Part shown: one piece after another, positions 1 to 5,733 of the stretch
Position numbering within the stretch: the first letter of the stretch is position 1
Layout: every line of letters begins with the position of its first letter
NCBI GenBank assembly: GCA_964622775.1
Contig: CAZUSO010000098.1
Span: 1-7,597, forward strand
Source of the DNA: CAZUSO01 sp964622775
Lineage (GTDB): Bacteria; Bacteroidota; Bacteroidia; Chitinophagales; Chitinophagaceae
DNA length: 7,597 nucleotides
Reading direction: 5' to 3'
Made by a program: the position numbers and the translations under genes
The notes under the pieces: model-generated
What the model was told of the DNA's origin: nothing
The model's input: only the letters and a program-made list of their open reading frames with translations
Database searches by the model: none

Positions 1-144
1 ACCCGGAATGACGATACCTTTTACATTCGGGAGATTGCTCCGGTGCGACAATTTGCGATGCATTCTGATGAACTTCTTTCCAAACCCGTAGGGCAAAAAT
101 TGTACTTTTGTGCCACATAATAAAACGACAATTAATTTTACCCA
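1..144. other. Window edge and pepT upstream region, possible gene fragment
   Basis: The first 120 bases are open in more than one frame. On the plus strand a frame is open from base 1 to tandem stops TAATAA (118-123), which could be the last 39 codons of an upstream gene. On the minus strand an ATG at 63-61 opens a frame running off the left edge, with a peptide ending NVKGIVIPG, which could be the start of a divergent gene. I recognise neither. The minus reading lacks a good TAnnTTTG element upstream; the plus reading would place the pepT promoter inside the upstream gene's last codons. The sequence at hand does not decide between them. Confidence 0.25.
103..110 (+). promoter_or_regulatory. 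Putative pepT promoter, -7 element
   Basis: TACTTTTG matches the Bacteroidota -7 consensus TAnnTTTG exactly. It ends 34 nt before the pepT ATG, giving a leader of about 25-30 nt. No clear TTTG -33 element is present; the nearest is TTTC at 77-80, 22 nt upstream, so strength is uncertain. Confidence 0.6.
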
Positions 145-1383
145 ATGAATAATTACGAACATACTGTGGCGGAACGCCTGATGCGCTATGTACAAATTGA
201 CACCCAAAGCGATCCTTCATCTTCTACACAACCCTCTACGGAAAAGCAAAAGGATTTAAGCCGCCTGCTGGTGGAGGAGCTGAAGACTATCGGCATTCAG
301 GATGCGGAACTGGATCAGCACGGTTATGTATATGCTACTATTCCCGCAACGGTAAGTCATAAGGTCCCGGTGATTTGTTTTTGTGCCCATGTTGATACGG
401 CTCCCGATTGTAGCGGTACCGGTGTGAAACCGATACTCCACCGTGCCTGGAACGGTGGAGATATTGTATTGCCTGATGATCAAACCATCATTATCTCCGG
501 CGAAAACCATCCTTATCTCAAAGAGCGTATTGGTGATGATCTTATCACGGCTTCCGGAACCACACTTTTGGGAGCGGACGATAAAGCCGGAGTTGCTGTC
601 ATCATGGATGCCGCACAATACCTGATGCAGCATCCGGAAGTGCCTCATGGCGCTATTCGCATTTTGTTCACCCCGGATGAAGAAATAGGGCGTGGCGTCA
701 ATGCGGTGGATATGAAAAAATTAGCAGCCGATTTCGGCTATACGTTGGACGGCGGTGAAAGAGCACATTTAGAAGGTGAAACATTTTCTGCAGATGGCGT
801 AACGGTAATATTTCACGGCGTAAGCGCACATCCCGGTTATGCTAAAGGCAAACTGGTGAATGCCATCAAGATAGCCGGCGCTTTTTTGGATGCATTGCCT
901 AAAGATACCTGGAACCCGGAAACTACTGATGGCGTGGAGGGGTTTGTGCATCCGGTACATATTGAAGGCGGTGCGGAAAAAACCATGATACAATTTATCA
1001 TCCGTGATTTTGATACCTCACGACTCACGCCATACGAAGATCGTCTGAAGCAAATTGCAGCCGATACGGTTGCACGCTTTCCCGGCGCCCGCTTCGATTT
1101 TGAAGTTCGGGAACAATACCGTAATATGAAAGAAGTGCTGGATCAAAACCCGCATGTATTGGCATTTGCGGCCACTGCATTCCGGCGTGCGGGCCTGGAC
1201 CCAATGTCCAGGCCGGTTCGTGGTGGAACCGACGGTTCGCGGCTTTCCTTTATGGGGCTGCCTTGTCCAAATATCTTTACGGGGGAAATGGGTATCCATT
1301 CCAAACAGGAGTATTGTAGCGTTCAGGACATGCAAAAAGCCGTAGAAGTATGTGTGCATTTAGCGCAGGTGGTTGCGGAATGA
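145..1383 (+). CDS. pepT: Peptidase T (tripeptide aminopeptidase), M20 family
   Basis: A cytosolic dizinc aminopeptidase that removes the N-terminal residue from tripeptides during peptide catabolism. The 412-aa length is close to the roughly 408 aa of enterobacterial PepT. Visible M20B landmarks are AHVDTAPD with zinc ligand H82 and D84; GADDKAG with the probable bridging aspartate D145; TPDEEIGRG with general base E179 and ligand E180; LDGG with D202; and the final histidine H385 in MGIHSKQEY. The dimerisation (lid) domain lies at about 210-325 and contains VSAHPGYAKG. The conserved GGTDGSRLSFMGLPCPN block is at 360-376. The ATG is chosen because the protein then starts 10 residues before RLMRYVQIDTQS, as in known PepT, and because a promoter-like element sits 34 nt upstream. 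It is monocistronic and convergent with the downstream acyl-CoA dehydrogenase gene. All expected catalytic residues are present. Confidence 0.96.
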   Translation: MNNYEHTVAERLMRYVQIDTQSDPSSSTQPSTEKQKDLSRLLVEELKTIGIQDAELDQHGYVYATIPATVSHKVPVICFCAHVDTAPDCSGTGVKPILHRAWNGGDIVLPDDQTIIISGENHPYLKERIGDDLITASGTTLLGADDKAGVAVIMDAAQYLMQHPEVPHGAIRILFTPDEEIGRGVNAVDMKKLAADFGYTLDGGERAHLEGETFSADGVTVIFHGVSAHPGYAKGKLVNAIKIAGAFLDALPKDTWNPETTDGVEGFVHPVHIEGGAEKTMIQFIIRDFDTSRLTPYEDRLKQIAADTVARFPGARFDFEVREQYRNMKEVLDQNPHVLAFAATAFRRAGLDPMSRPVRGGTDGSRLSFMGLPCPNIFTGEMGIHSKQEYCSVQDMQKAVEVCVHLAQVVAE

Positions 1384-1466
1384 TTGGAGCATTATCTGTA
1401 ATCTGAGACAGGGAGGCACGGTTCCCCTTAGGCAGTAGCATTTCCTTTGGACTTAAAAAGAAAAAA

Positions 1467-1574
1467 TTACATATTGCAAAGCAATTTTATTAGAGTTTCC
1501 GCATCGAGCAATCTCCGGCTGCGTTTAGAATAGCGTCCCCGGTTGGCACGCGAATCATAGAATAGAATACGCAT
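1467..1574 (-). other. Basic 35-codon ORF in convergent spacer, possibly part of a dispersed repeat
   Basis: On the minus strand an ATG at 1574-1572 opens a 35-residue frame ending in TAA. The peptide is strongly basic, with a core reading YDSRANRGRYSKRSRRLLD. There is no convincing ribosome binding site or TAnnTTTG element. It starts 22 nt beyond the hairpin at 1597-1620 and lies wholly in the pepT/acyl-CoA dehydrogenase spacer. Tiny Arg-rich ORFs like this are often by-products of a repeated intergenic sequence rather than real proteins, and I favour that reading. An unannotated small protein remains possible. Only its copy number and conservation would decide. Confidence 0.3.
1473..1490 (+). 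terminator. Weak candidate terminator for pepT
   Basis: ATTGC-AAA-GCAAT is a perfect 5-bp inverted repeat with a 3-nt loop, followed by TTTAT. It lies about 90 nt after the pepT stop. The stem is short and AT-rich, so it would be a poor terminator. Confidence 0.25.
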
Positions 1575-1593
1575 ACCCGCGTTGCTACGCTCT

Positions 1594-1623
1594 TTGTCGC
1601 ACCTACAACCATAGGTGCGATAA
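1594..1623. repeat. Strong hairpin in the convergent spacer
   Basis: TCGCACCTA (1597-1605) and TAGGTGCGA (1612-1620) form a perfect 9-bp stem with a 6-nt loop CAACCA. A G-T pair and two T-A pairs extend it outward. It lies 34 nt beyond the acyl-CoA dehydrogenase stop, between two convergent genes. Neither strand has a U-tract after the stem, so it is not a classical intrinsic terminator. It may block readthrough or protect 3' ends, or be the palindromic part of a REP-like repeat. A smaller GCGT-TGCT-ACGC hairpin sits beside it at 1579-1590. Confidence 0.6.
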
Positions 1624-1637
1624 GAAATGTGATGCGT

Positions 1638-1673
1638 GCAGAAAAAGCTCCGTTTACTTGAGTAAATTTCTGC
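1638..1673 (-). terminator. Nested inverted repeats across the acyl-CoA dehydrogenase stop, weak terminator candidate
   Basis: GCAGAAA (1638-1644) pairs with TTTCTGC (1667-1673). Inside, TTTACT (1653-1658) pairs with AGTAAA (1661-1666) around a 2-nt loop. On the minus strand the structure covers the last codons and the stop and includes a short T-run (CTTTTTC) just after it. The stem is AT-rich and has an 8-nt bulge on one side, so terminator function is doubtful. Confidence 0.22.
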
Positions 1674-2793
1674 TGATTACGATTTTTTGCACTTCGCTGG
1701 TGCCTTCATAGATCTGGGTGATCTTGGCATCACGCATCAGCCGCTCAACGTGAAATTCTTTCACATAACCGTATCCGCCGTGTACCTGTACGGCCTCATT
1801 GGTTACCTTTTGGGCAATCTCCGATGCATACAACTTCGCAATAGAACCGGCTACGGTATAGTCAAGATGCTGATCTTTCAGCCATGCGGCCTTCAGGCAA
1901 AGCAGACGTGCGGCTTCCACTTGTGTGGCCATGTCGGCCAGCTTAAAGGCAATAGCCTGATGGTTCATGATTTCTGTACCGAAAGCCTGGCGTTCTTTGG
2001 AATATTTGATGGCCAGTTCCATGGCACCACTGGCAATGCCCAGTGCCTGTGAGGCGATGCCGATACGTCCGCCGGCTAAGGTTTTCATGGCAAATGTGAA
2101 GCCAAATCCATCATCGCCGATGCGGTTTTCTTTGGGTACAATCACATCCTGGAAGGAAATGCTGTGGGTGTCGCTACCGCGGATACCCATTTTATTTTCT
2201 TTGGCGCCTATCGTAATGCCGGGCGTATCCTTGTCCACGATAAAGACATTGATGCCTTTATGTTTCTTCTCCGGGTGAGTATGTGCAATCACTAAATAAG
2301 TTGAGGCGCTGTTCCCGTTGGTAATCCAGTTTTTGATACCGTTTATTACATAATGATCGCCTTTGTCCTCTGCTGTGGTACGCTGGGATGTGGCATCTGA
2401 TCCCGCTTCGGGTTCGCTCAGCAGAAAAGCGCCGATCTTCTGTCCGGTGGCTAAAGGCACCAAATATTTTTGTTTTTGTTCTTCAGAAGCATACATCTCC
2501 AGACCCCAGCATACCAATGAATTGTTCACACTCATCACGACGGAAGTGGAAGCATCCACTTTGGAAATTTCTTCCATAGCCAGCACGTAGGATATAGTAT
2601 CCATCCCCGACCCTCCGTATTTTGGATCAACCATCATGCCCAGAAAGCCCAGATCACCTAATTTTTTGATTTCCCCGGCGGGAAAAACTTGTTTGTCGTC
2701 CCGCTCAATTACACCTGGCAATAATTCCGTTTGTGCAAAATCACGTGCGGCTTTCTGAACGGCTGATTGTTCTTCACTAAGTTCGAAATTCAT
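1654..2793 (-). CDS. Acyl-CoA dehydrogenase, short-chain/butyryl-type
   Basis: An FAD flavoenzyme that oxidises acyl-CoA to trans-2-enoyl-CoA and passes electrons to electron-transfer flavoprotein, in fatty-acid or branched-chain amino-acid degradation. At 379 aa it has normal full length. The order is an N-terminal helical domain (about 1-115), a beta domain with signature LSEPEAGSDA (125-134) and the FAD-contacting KNWITNG (154-160), then a C-terminal helical domain with RQAFG (269-273) and the second family signature from Q336 to K357 (QVHGGYGY...). The catalytic base is probably E363 in IYEGTSE, the position used by short-chain and butyryl-CoA dehydrogenases rather than the isovaleryl/long-chain position. 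Exact chain-length preference cannot be read from sequence. The ATG is set by the MNFELSEEQ start usual for this family and by a promoter 25 nt upstream. It is transcribed alone, divergent from the metallo-hydrolase gene. All key residues are intact. Confidence 0.95.
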   Translation of the reverse strand: MNFELSEEQSAVQKAARDFAQTELLPGVIERDDKQVFPAGEIKKLGDLGFLGMMVDPKYGGSGMDTISYVLAMEEISKVDASTSVVMSVNNSLVCWGLEMYASEEQKQKYLVPLATGQKIGAFLLSEPEAGSDATSQRTTAEDKGDHYVINGIKNWITNGNSASTYLVIAHTHPEKKHKGINVFIVDKDTPGITIGAKENKMGIRGSDTHSISFQDVIVPKENRIGDDGFGFTFAMKTLAGGRIGIASQALGIASGAMELAIKYSKERQAFGTEIMNHQAIAFKLADMATQVEAARLLCLKAAWLKDQHLDYTVAGSIAKLYASEIAQKVTNEAVQVHGGYGYVKEFHVERLMRDAKITQIYEGTSEVQKIVISRNLLK

Positions 2794-2818
2794 AGAATAA
2801 CTGTGGTTTTTAATGCTG

Positions 2819-2849
2819 CAAAAGTAAGGTTTTGGTAAACAAATGCAAA
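2819..2849 (-). promoter_or_regulatory. Acyl-CoA dehydrogenase promoter, Bacteroidota sigma-A type
   Basis: On the minus strand TTTG (2849-2846), 19 nt of spacer and TACTTTTG (2826-2819) match both the -33 and the -7 elements (TAnnTTTG) of the Bacteroidota housekeeping promoter. The -7 element ends 25 nt before the ATG, predicting a leader of about 20 nt. It is the best-formed promoter in the window. Confidence 0.8.
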
Positions 2850-2905
2850 CAGGGATTATTTTTCCTTATTAAAAAGGGTAACGGCTTATATTGAAGCTTT
2901 TGCGC

Positions 2906-2913
2906 TATATTTG
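2906..2913 (+). promoter_or_regulatory. Possible promoter for the metallo-hydrolase gene
   Basis: TATATTTG fits TAnnTTTG and lies 93 nt upstream of the preferred ATG at 3007. No TTTG occurs at the usual 19-21 nt spacing upstream; a TTG at 2891 is too close. The element overlaps the TTG codon that would open a longer reading frame, which argues against that longer start. Confidence 0.4.
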
Positions 2914-3006
2914 AGATCACTGCTTCGGTTGAAAGTTTCCGGATATAGGCCGACACTTCACAAAGTACCAGGCCGTTTACTGCAATGTTTGAAAAATTTA
3001 AAGCAT

Positions 3007-3684
3007 ATGAGAAAAATTTATGTAAAAACTCTGCTGATTATTACAATCGTTTGTATCTCCAATTTTGGATTTAGTCAATCAAACGAAATTAAAATCAAAT
3101 TTATCGGAAATTGTGGGTTATATCTGACTGATGGAAATCTAAATCTTTATGTTGATTTCCCTTATAAATCTGGTGCATATAAATATATGGAGTATGACGA
3201 CTCCGAATTGAAAAACATAAAAGAAAATGCTGTATTTCTATTTACTCACCGACACGCTGACCATTATTCTAAAAAGCTTGTCAAAAAAATTAAAAAGAAA
3301 TTTGGTGGAAATGTGTACGGAAATTGGAATACGGACAAACTTGAAGAATTGAACAATGCGACCACTGATTTTTCAATACAACAATTTAAAACATCTCATA
3401 AATTCACTTTTAAGCATTATTCCTATGTAATAACCTGGCATGATAAGACAATTTATTTTTCCGGAGATACCGGGGACCTGGAGGTTGTGGGTAAGCTAAA
3501 AGATATTGATTGGGCTTTTGTGAATCCGTGGTTATATATGAATGCGGAAAGTGAAAAAATTAAAATTGATGCGAGAAACTTCGGAATGTATCACTTGTAT
3601 CCGAACCAAAAAACTGATGGAGAAATTCCAGGTAATCTTCTGATATTAAAAAACCAGGGAGACATAATAACAATTCCATACTAA
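3007..3684 (+). CDS. Secreted metallo-beta-lactamase-fold hydrolase
   Basis: A 225-aa protein of the metallo-beta-lactamase superfamily, closest in style to the small UlaG-like/'MBL fold metallo-hydrolase' group; substrate unknown. Residues 1-24 form a Sec signal peptide: MRKIYVK, a hydrophobic stretch, then FGFSQ-S as a likely signal peptidase I site. The only Cys there does not make a lipobox, so it should be periplasmic or exported. The metal motif is H81-x-H83-x-D85-H86 in THRHADHYS. Other probable ligands are H131, D154 in SGDTGD, and H196. The frame is open upstream to a TTG at 2911, but that extension would bury the signal peptide behind 32 residues, so ATG 3007 is preferred. Base composition is clearly lower in GC than its neighbours (25-42% in the 60-base lines I counted, against about 50% in a pepT line), suggesting transfer. 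It has no operon partner, and no true beta-lactamase activity should be assumed. Confidence 0.85.
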   Translation: MRKIYVKTLLIITIVCISNFGFSQSNEIKIKFIGNCGLYLTDGNLNLYVDFPYKSGAYKYMEYDDSELKNIKENAVFLFTHRHADHYSKKLVKKIKKKFGGNVYGNWNTDKLEELNNATTDFSIQQFKTSHKFTFKHYSYVITWHDKTIYFSGDTGDLEVVGKLKDIDWAFVNPWLYMNAESEKIKIDARNFGMYHLYPNQKTDGEIPGNLLILKNQGDIITIPY

Positions 3685-3981
3685 GAAAAAATACTGTAGT
3701 TAAAAATATTCAGCACAACAGAGGAAAGTCCTGAAGTGGGAGTCCTTGTGTGTTGACGGGGCCTTTTGCTAATCTGTGTTTAATCGAAAAGATGATTAAC
3801 TTTCTACCTGTTGGTATTCCGTCACCAACCACATTACCAAAAAGCAAGGAATTGCAAAATAATATACTATATCAAATACAAAACAAATGGCATTGTAATT
3901 GTGAATGTCTTCGATACAAGACAAAATACCGTAAAAATATTAACAGCAAAACCTTGAAATACCGGCATTGTAACAATATCA
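3685..3981. other. AT-rich spacer with gene-remnant-like frame and imperfect hairpin
   Basis: This spacer between convergent genes keeps the low GC of the metallo-hydrolase gene until about 3980. On the minus strand 3871-3710 is stop-free for 53 codons but has no ATG; the peptide includes FGNVVGDGIPTGRK and looks protein-like, suggesting a decayed gene or part of a dispersed repeat. Near 3716-3755 an imperfect hairpin can form: CAACA...AGGA with TCCT...TGTTG. A 10-bp direct repeat GGCATTGTAA occurs at 3889-3898 and 3964-3973. A plus-strand frame (3750-4043) is also open but runs antisense into the next gene, so I do not call it. No clear terminator is visible for either flanking gene. Confidence 0.4.
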
Positions 3982-5115
3982 TCAAACGATTCGCTCGTGC
4001 TCGCGCAGCCAGCGTTCCGGAATCTCGTCGTTGGAGGCGCTGAGATAATCCTTATAAGAGCAGGGTATATAGGTGTCGTCCATAAGTTGCATCCACCAGC
4101 GGCCGGTACGTTTGCTTTGCAGGAAGCGTGCTTTGTTTCCGGTGAAAGCCAGGTCGAAGCTGCGAAAATCTTGTGTTTGCGTTAAGGTGGATTCCAGTTT
4201 CCGAATCCGGTAACCATCCAGGAAATACCATATCATCTGGGCAATCAGCTCAGCGCCGGTATGATCGGCATCATTTTCGGGGTAATAGCCATAAATGCCC
4301 AGCGAATTTAAGTTGGGGCTCATTCCCGCATAGCGTATCAGCTGGCACATCTCATCGCCGAACAAGCCGTTAGGAGAAGCGTTTTTGAGAAATGGCGCCT
4401 CGCTGCGACGCAGCGCATTCATGTCCACGCTAAGCATGCTGCACCGGCGCAATACCGGTTCTATATCTTCCAGATCTTCTCTTACACGCCCCAGGCGATA
4501 GCAGTCGAAACGCAATTTGTCCAGCGTTTCCAATAAAATGGGATTTACATAATAGCTCTGAAAGGCGATATGGGAATAGTTTCGGATGTAATTAGAAGGG
4601 CCGGTCAGCAGCTCCATCAGGTAATTGGTGTCATCGGTATTTTCTCCTTCATTCAGGTCGATCAGCATGTCAATAACGGCAATGTCTATAGTTTGCTCCA
4701 GCTTCCGGAAAGCCTGATATTGCTGTAGGGTAAGATCCTGCGAACCACCTAAAACAATGACTGCTTTTCCCGCTTTCTGCAGATCATTCAGCACGGCGCT
4801 GAGCGCTGCTTTTGAATCTTCGGGACTGAGCCCCTGAAGCAGGTTGCCTGCATCGGCCACACTGATGTCGGTATGCCAGTTATACATACGGTATAAGGCT
4901 TCCCGAACGGCATCAGGAGCATGACTGATGGTGCCGGTATTACGATGGCCCCGTTGCTCTCCACAACCTACAATAACAATATCAGACGCTCCCCAGTCCG
5001 GGCTGGAATCAGAAAGTACTTCTATGCTTTTCCCGATTTGTAAAGGCGAGAGCTGGTCGTTTTCCCCAAGCGTTGCAAAATGTTTTGCTGCAAAAAAGCT
5101 GTCTAGGCCGTTCAT
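3982..5115 (-). CDS. Arginase/formimidoylglutamase-family protein with altered metal site
   Basis: The fold family is the ureohydrolases, which use two Mn ions to hydrolyse guanidino-type groups of arginine, agmatine or formimidoylglutamate. The 377 aa are longer than a typical roughly 300-aa arginase, with a C-terminal extension containing RWWMQL and PCSYKDYLSASNDEIPERW. The three metal motifs can be located but are degraded. GGDHS has become GGSQD (123-127), with Q126 where His is expected. DAHxD has become DMLID (149-153), with L151 replacing His. SxDxD has become SVDMN (229-233), with N233 replacing Asp. Three of six usual ligands are thus changed, so ordinary ureohydrolase activity is doubtful. 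From memory, related Bacteroidota proteins labelled formimidoylglutamase share GGSQD, so this is probably a lineage trait rather than decay. No other histidine-utilisation gene is nearby. It may be a pseudoenzyme, a one-metal enzyme or a binding protein. The ATG is supported by a promoter 39 nt upstream. Confidence 0.85.
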   Translation of the reverse strand: MNGLDSFFAAKHFATLGENDQLSPLQIGKSIEVLSDSSPDWGASDIVIVGCGEQRGHRNTGTISHAPDAVREALYRMYNWHTDISVADAGNLLQGLSPEDSKAALSAVLNDLQKAGKAVIVLGGSQDLTLQQYQAFRKLEQTIDIAVIDMLIDLNEGENTDDTNYLMELLTGPSNYIRNYSHIAFQSYYVNPILLETLDKLRFDCYRLGRVREDLEDIEPVLRRCSMLSVDMNALRRSEAPFLKNASPNGLFGDEMCQLIRYAGMSPNLNSLGIYGYYPENDADHTGAELIAQMIWYFLDGYRIRKLESTLTQTQDFRSFDLAFTGNKARFLQSKRTGRWWMQLMDDTYIPCSYKDYLSASNDEIPERWLREHERIV

Positions 5116-5154
5116 TGATTATAGTCAGTATTATAGAGTTTGATCAATACGCCT

Positions 5155-5187
5155 CAAATGTACGATTTCTTTGGAGCAGAAAACAAA
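5155..5187 (-). promoter_or_regulatory. Promoter of the arginase-family gene
   Basis: On the minus strand TTTG (5187-5184), a 21-nt spacer and TACATTTG (5162-5155) fit the Bacteroidota -33/-7 pattern. The -7 element ends 39 nt before the ATG at 5115, giving a leader of about 33 nt. It shows the gene is transcribed independently of the upstream purF-type gene. Confidence 0.7.
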
Positions 5188-5359
5188 GGTTGTATTCCAG
5201 GCAGTGTTCTGAATTGTGACTTATTTTGAGATGAACGATGTGTTATTCAGGATGTTAGCCACCCCTGATAGATGTGTGCTCCGTTTGATATTTTTACCAA
5301 TAAAACTATACTACTCACAGGACATTTTAGGAATTTATTTTTGGGTAAAGGAGCAAAAA

Positions 5360-5527
5360 ATGTTCCCCGCAGATTACGGGGGATTGACGCAGGTTTTTGT
5401 TCTTTTTAGCTATAGTCAGCAATATTTGGGGGCTATTATTATATTTTCTACCGTACATTTTAAGCATTTGCTTTCGCTCAAAAGTGCAGCAGGTAAAATG
5501 AGAGATTGCGCTGTACTGAAATACTGA
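5360..5527 (+). CDS. Candidate small hydrophobic protein, unrecognised
   Basis: A 55-codon frame starts at ATG 5360, preceded by a purine-rich AAAGGAG 6 nt upstream, a good Shine-Dalgarno match though Bacteroidota seldom rely on one. A TATTTTTG -7-like string lies at 5336-5343, which would give a very short leader. The same frame stays open upstream to ATG 5231 and GTG 5216 (98 or 103 codons). The peptide has a hydrophobic middle (VFVLFSYSQQYLGAIIIFS) and a basic tail, so a single membrane segment is conceivable. It matches no family I know. In AT-rich DNA a frame this long can arise by chance, so I rate it as weak. Confidence 0.2.
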   Translation: MFPADYGGLTQVFVLFSYSQQYLGAIIIFSTVHFKHLLSLKSAAGKMRDCAVLKY

Positions 5528-5560
5528 ACTGATTAAGCATAATCCCGAATTTATTTTTGT

Positions 5561-5701
5561 ATGACATTCTCTAACCTTTCAGCCGAAATTTCCTGGTACA
5601 TTAGCCTGTTAAAAAACAATCCAAACCGGATTTTCATGCTACGGTTAATCCAGGCCTGCCTTGTTTGTATGCTAAAAAAACATGAAAATGAATACCAATA
5701 A
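5561..5701 (+). CDS. Candidate 46-residue ORF, unrecognised
   Basis: ATG 5561 to TAA 5701 encodes 46 residues, beginning MTFSNLSAEISWYISLLKN and ending with a basic, charged tail (LKKHENEYQ). A TATTTTTG string ends just 1 nt before the ATG, so a transcript from it would start at or after the start codon and could not serve this ORF well. It lies antisense to the 3' flank of the purF-type gene and overlaps the candidate terminator there. No family is recognised; probably chance. Confidence 0.12.
   Translation: MTFSNLSAEISWYISLLKNNPNRIFMLRLIQACLVCMLKKHENEYQ
5611..5632 (-). terminator. Candidate intrinsic terminator for the purF-type gene
   Basis: Read on the minus strand, AATCC (5632-5628), loop GGTTT and GGATT (5622-5618) are followed by G and six T (5616-5611). 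The stem has only 5 bp with two G-C pairs, but the T-run is good. It lies about 100 nt after the stop at 5734. Confidence 0.35.
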
Positions 5702-5733
5702 TTTTACATTTTGACTTTTTACTTATCCTGCAA

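Larger units (their letters stand above)
5188..5733. other. Long AT-rich spacer without a confident gene
   Basis: This stretch separates two same-strand genes. No ORF in it resembles a known family. It contains two TATTTTTG strings (5336-5343 and 5552-5559) that fit the -7 consensus on the plus strand, both without a -33 partner. There is also a CCCCG/CGGGG inverted repeat (5365-5369/5377-5381, 7-nt loop) and a 9-bp inverted repeat ATTTTCATG/CATGAAAAT (5630-5638/5681-5689). Two small plus-strand ORF candidates are listed separately. Such a long gap could hide a small RNA, but I see no recognisable RNA family. Confidence 0.5.

Noticed and set aside
256..1359. Several ORFs of 60-130 codons overlapping pepT in other frames
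   Set aside because: Shadow frames of a strongly supported gene; peptides are His/Arg/Cys-rich with no domain features.
2911..3006. Upstream extension of the MBL protein to a TTG start
   Set aside because: It would place 32 residues before a clear signal peptide and overlaps the -7-like element. ATG 3007 is more credible.
3721..3731. GAGGAAAGTCC, identical to the conserved 5' core motif of bacterial RNase P RNA
   Set aside because: The following bases do not continue with the RNase P consensus (no GGGC...CATAG, no later ACAGAAA-type segment), and no P4 partner is evident. Taken as an 11-base coincidence or at most a tiny fragment.
3685..3800. Integron cassette attC site after the lone AT-rich gene
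   Set aside because: No correctly placed RYYYAAC/GTTRRRY core pair was found, and no integrase is in the window.
3889..3973. Direct repeat GGCATTGTAA (3889-3898, 3964-3973) as a target-site duplication
   Set aside because: Both copies lie inside the AT-rich spacer instead of flanking an inserted unit, and 10 bp is compatible with chance.
3750..4043. 97-codon plus-strand ORF
   Set aside because: Its last 60 or so bases run antisense through the well-supported arginase-family gene, there is no promoter, and the peptide is low-complexity with no family resemblance.
5651..5658. CAGGCCTG palindrome as an operator
   Set aside because: A single 8-bp palindrome downstream of a gene, with no second copy near a promoter.
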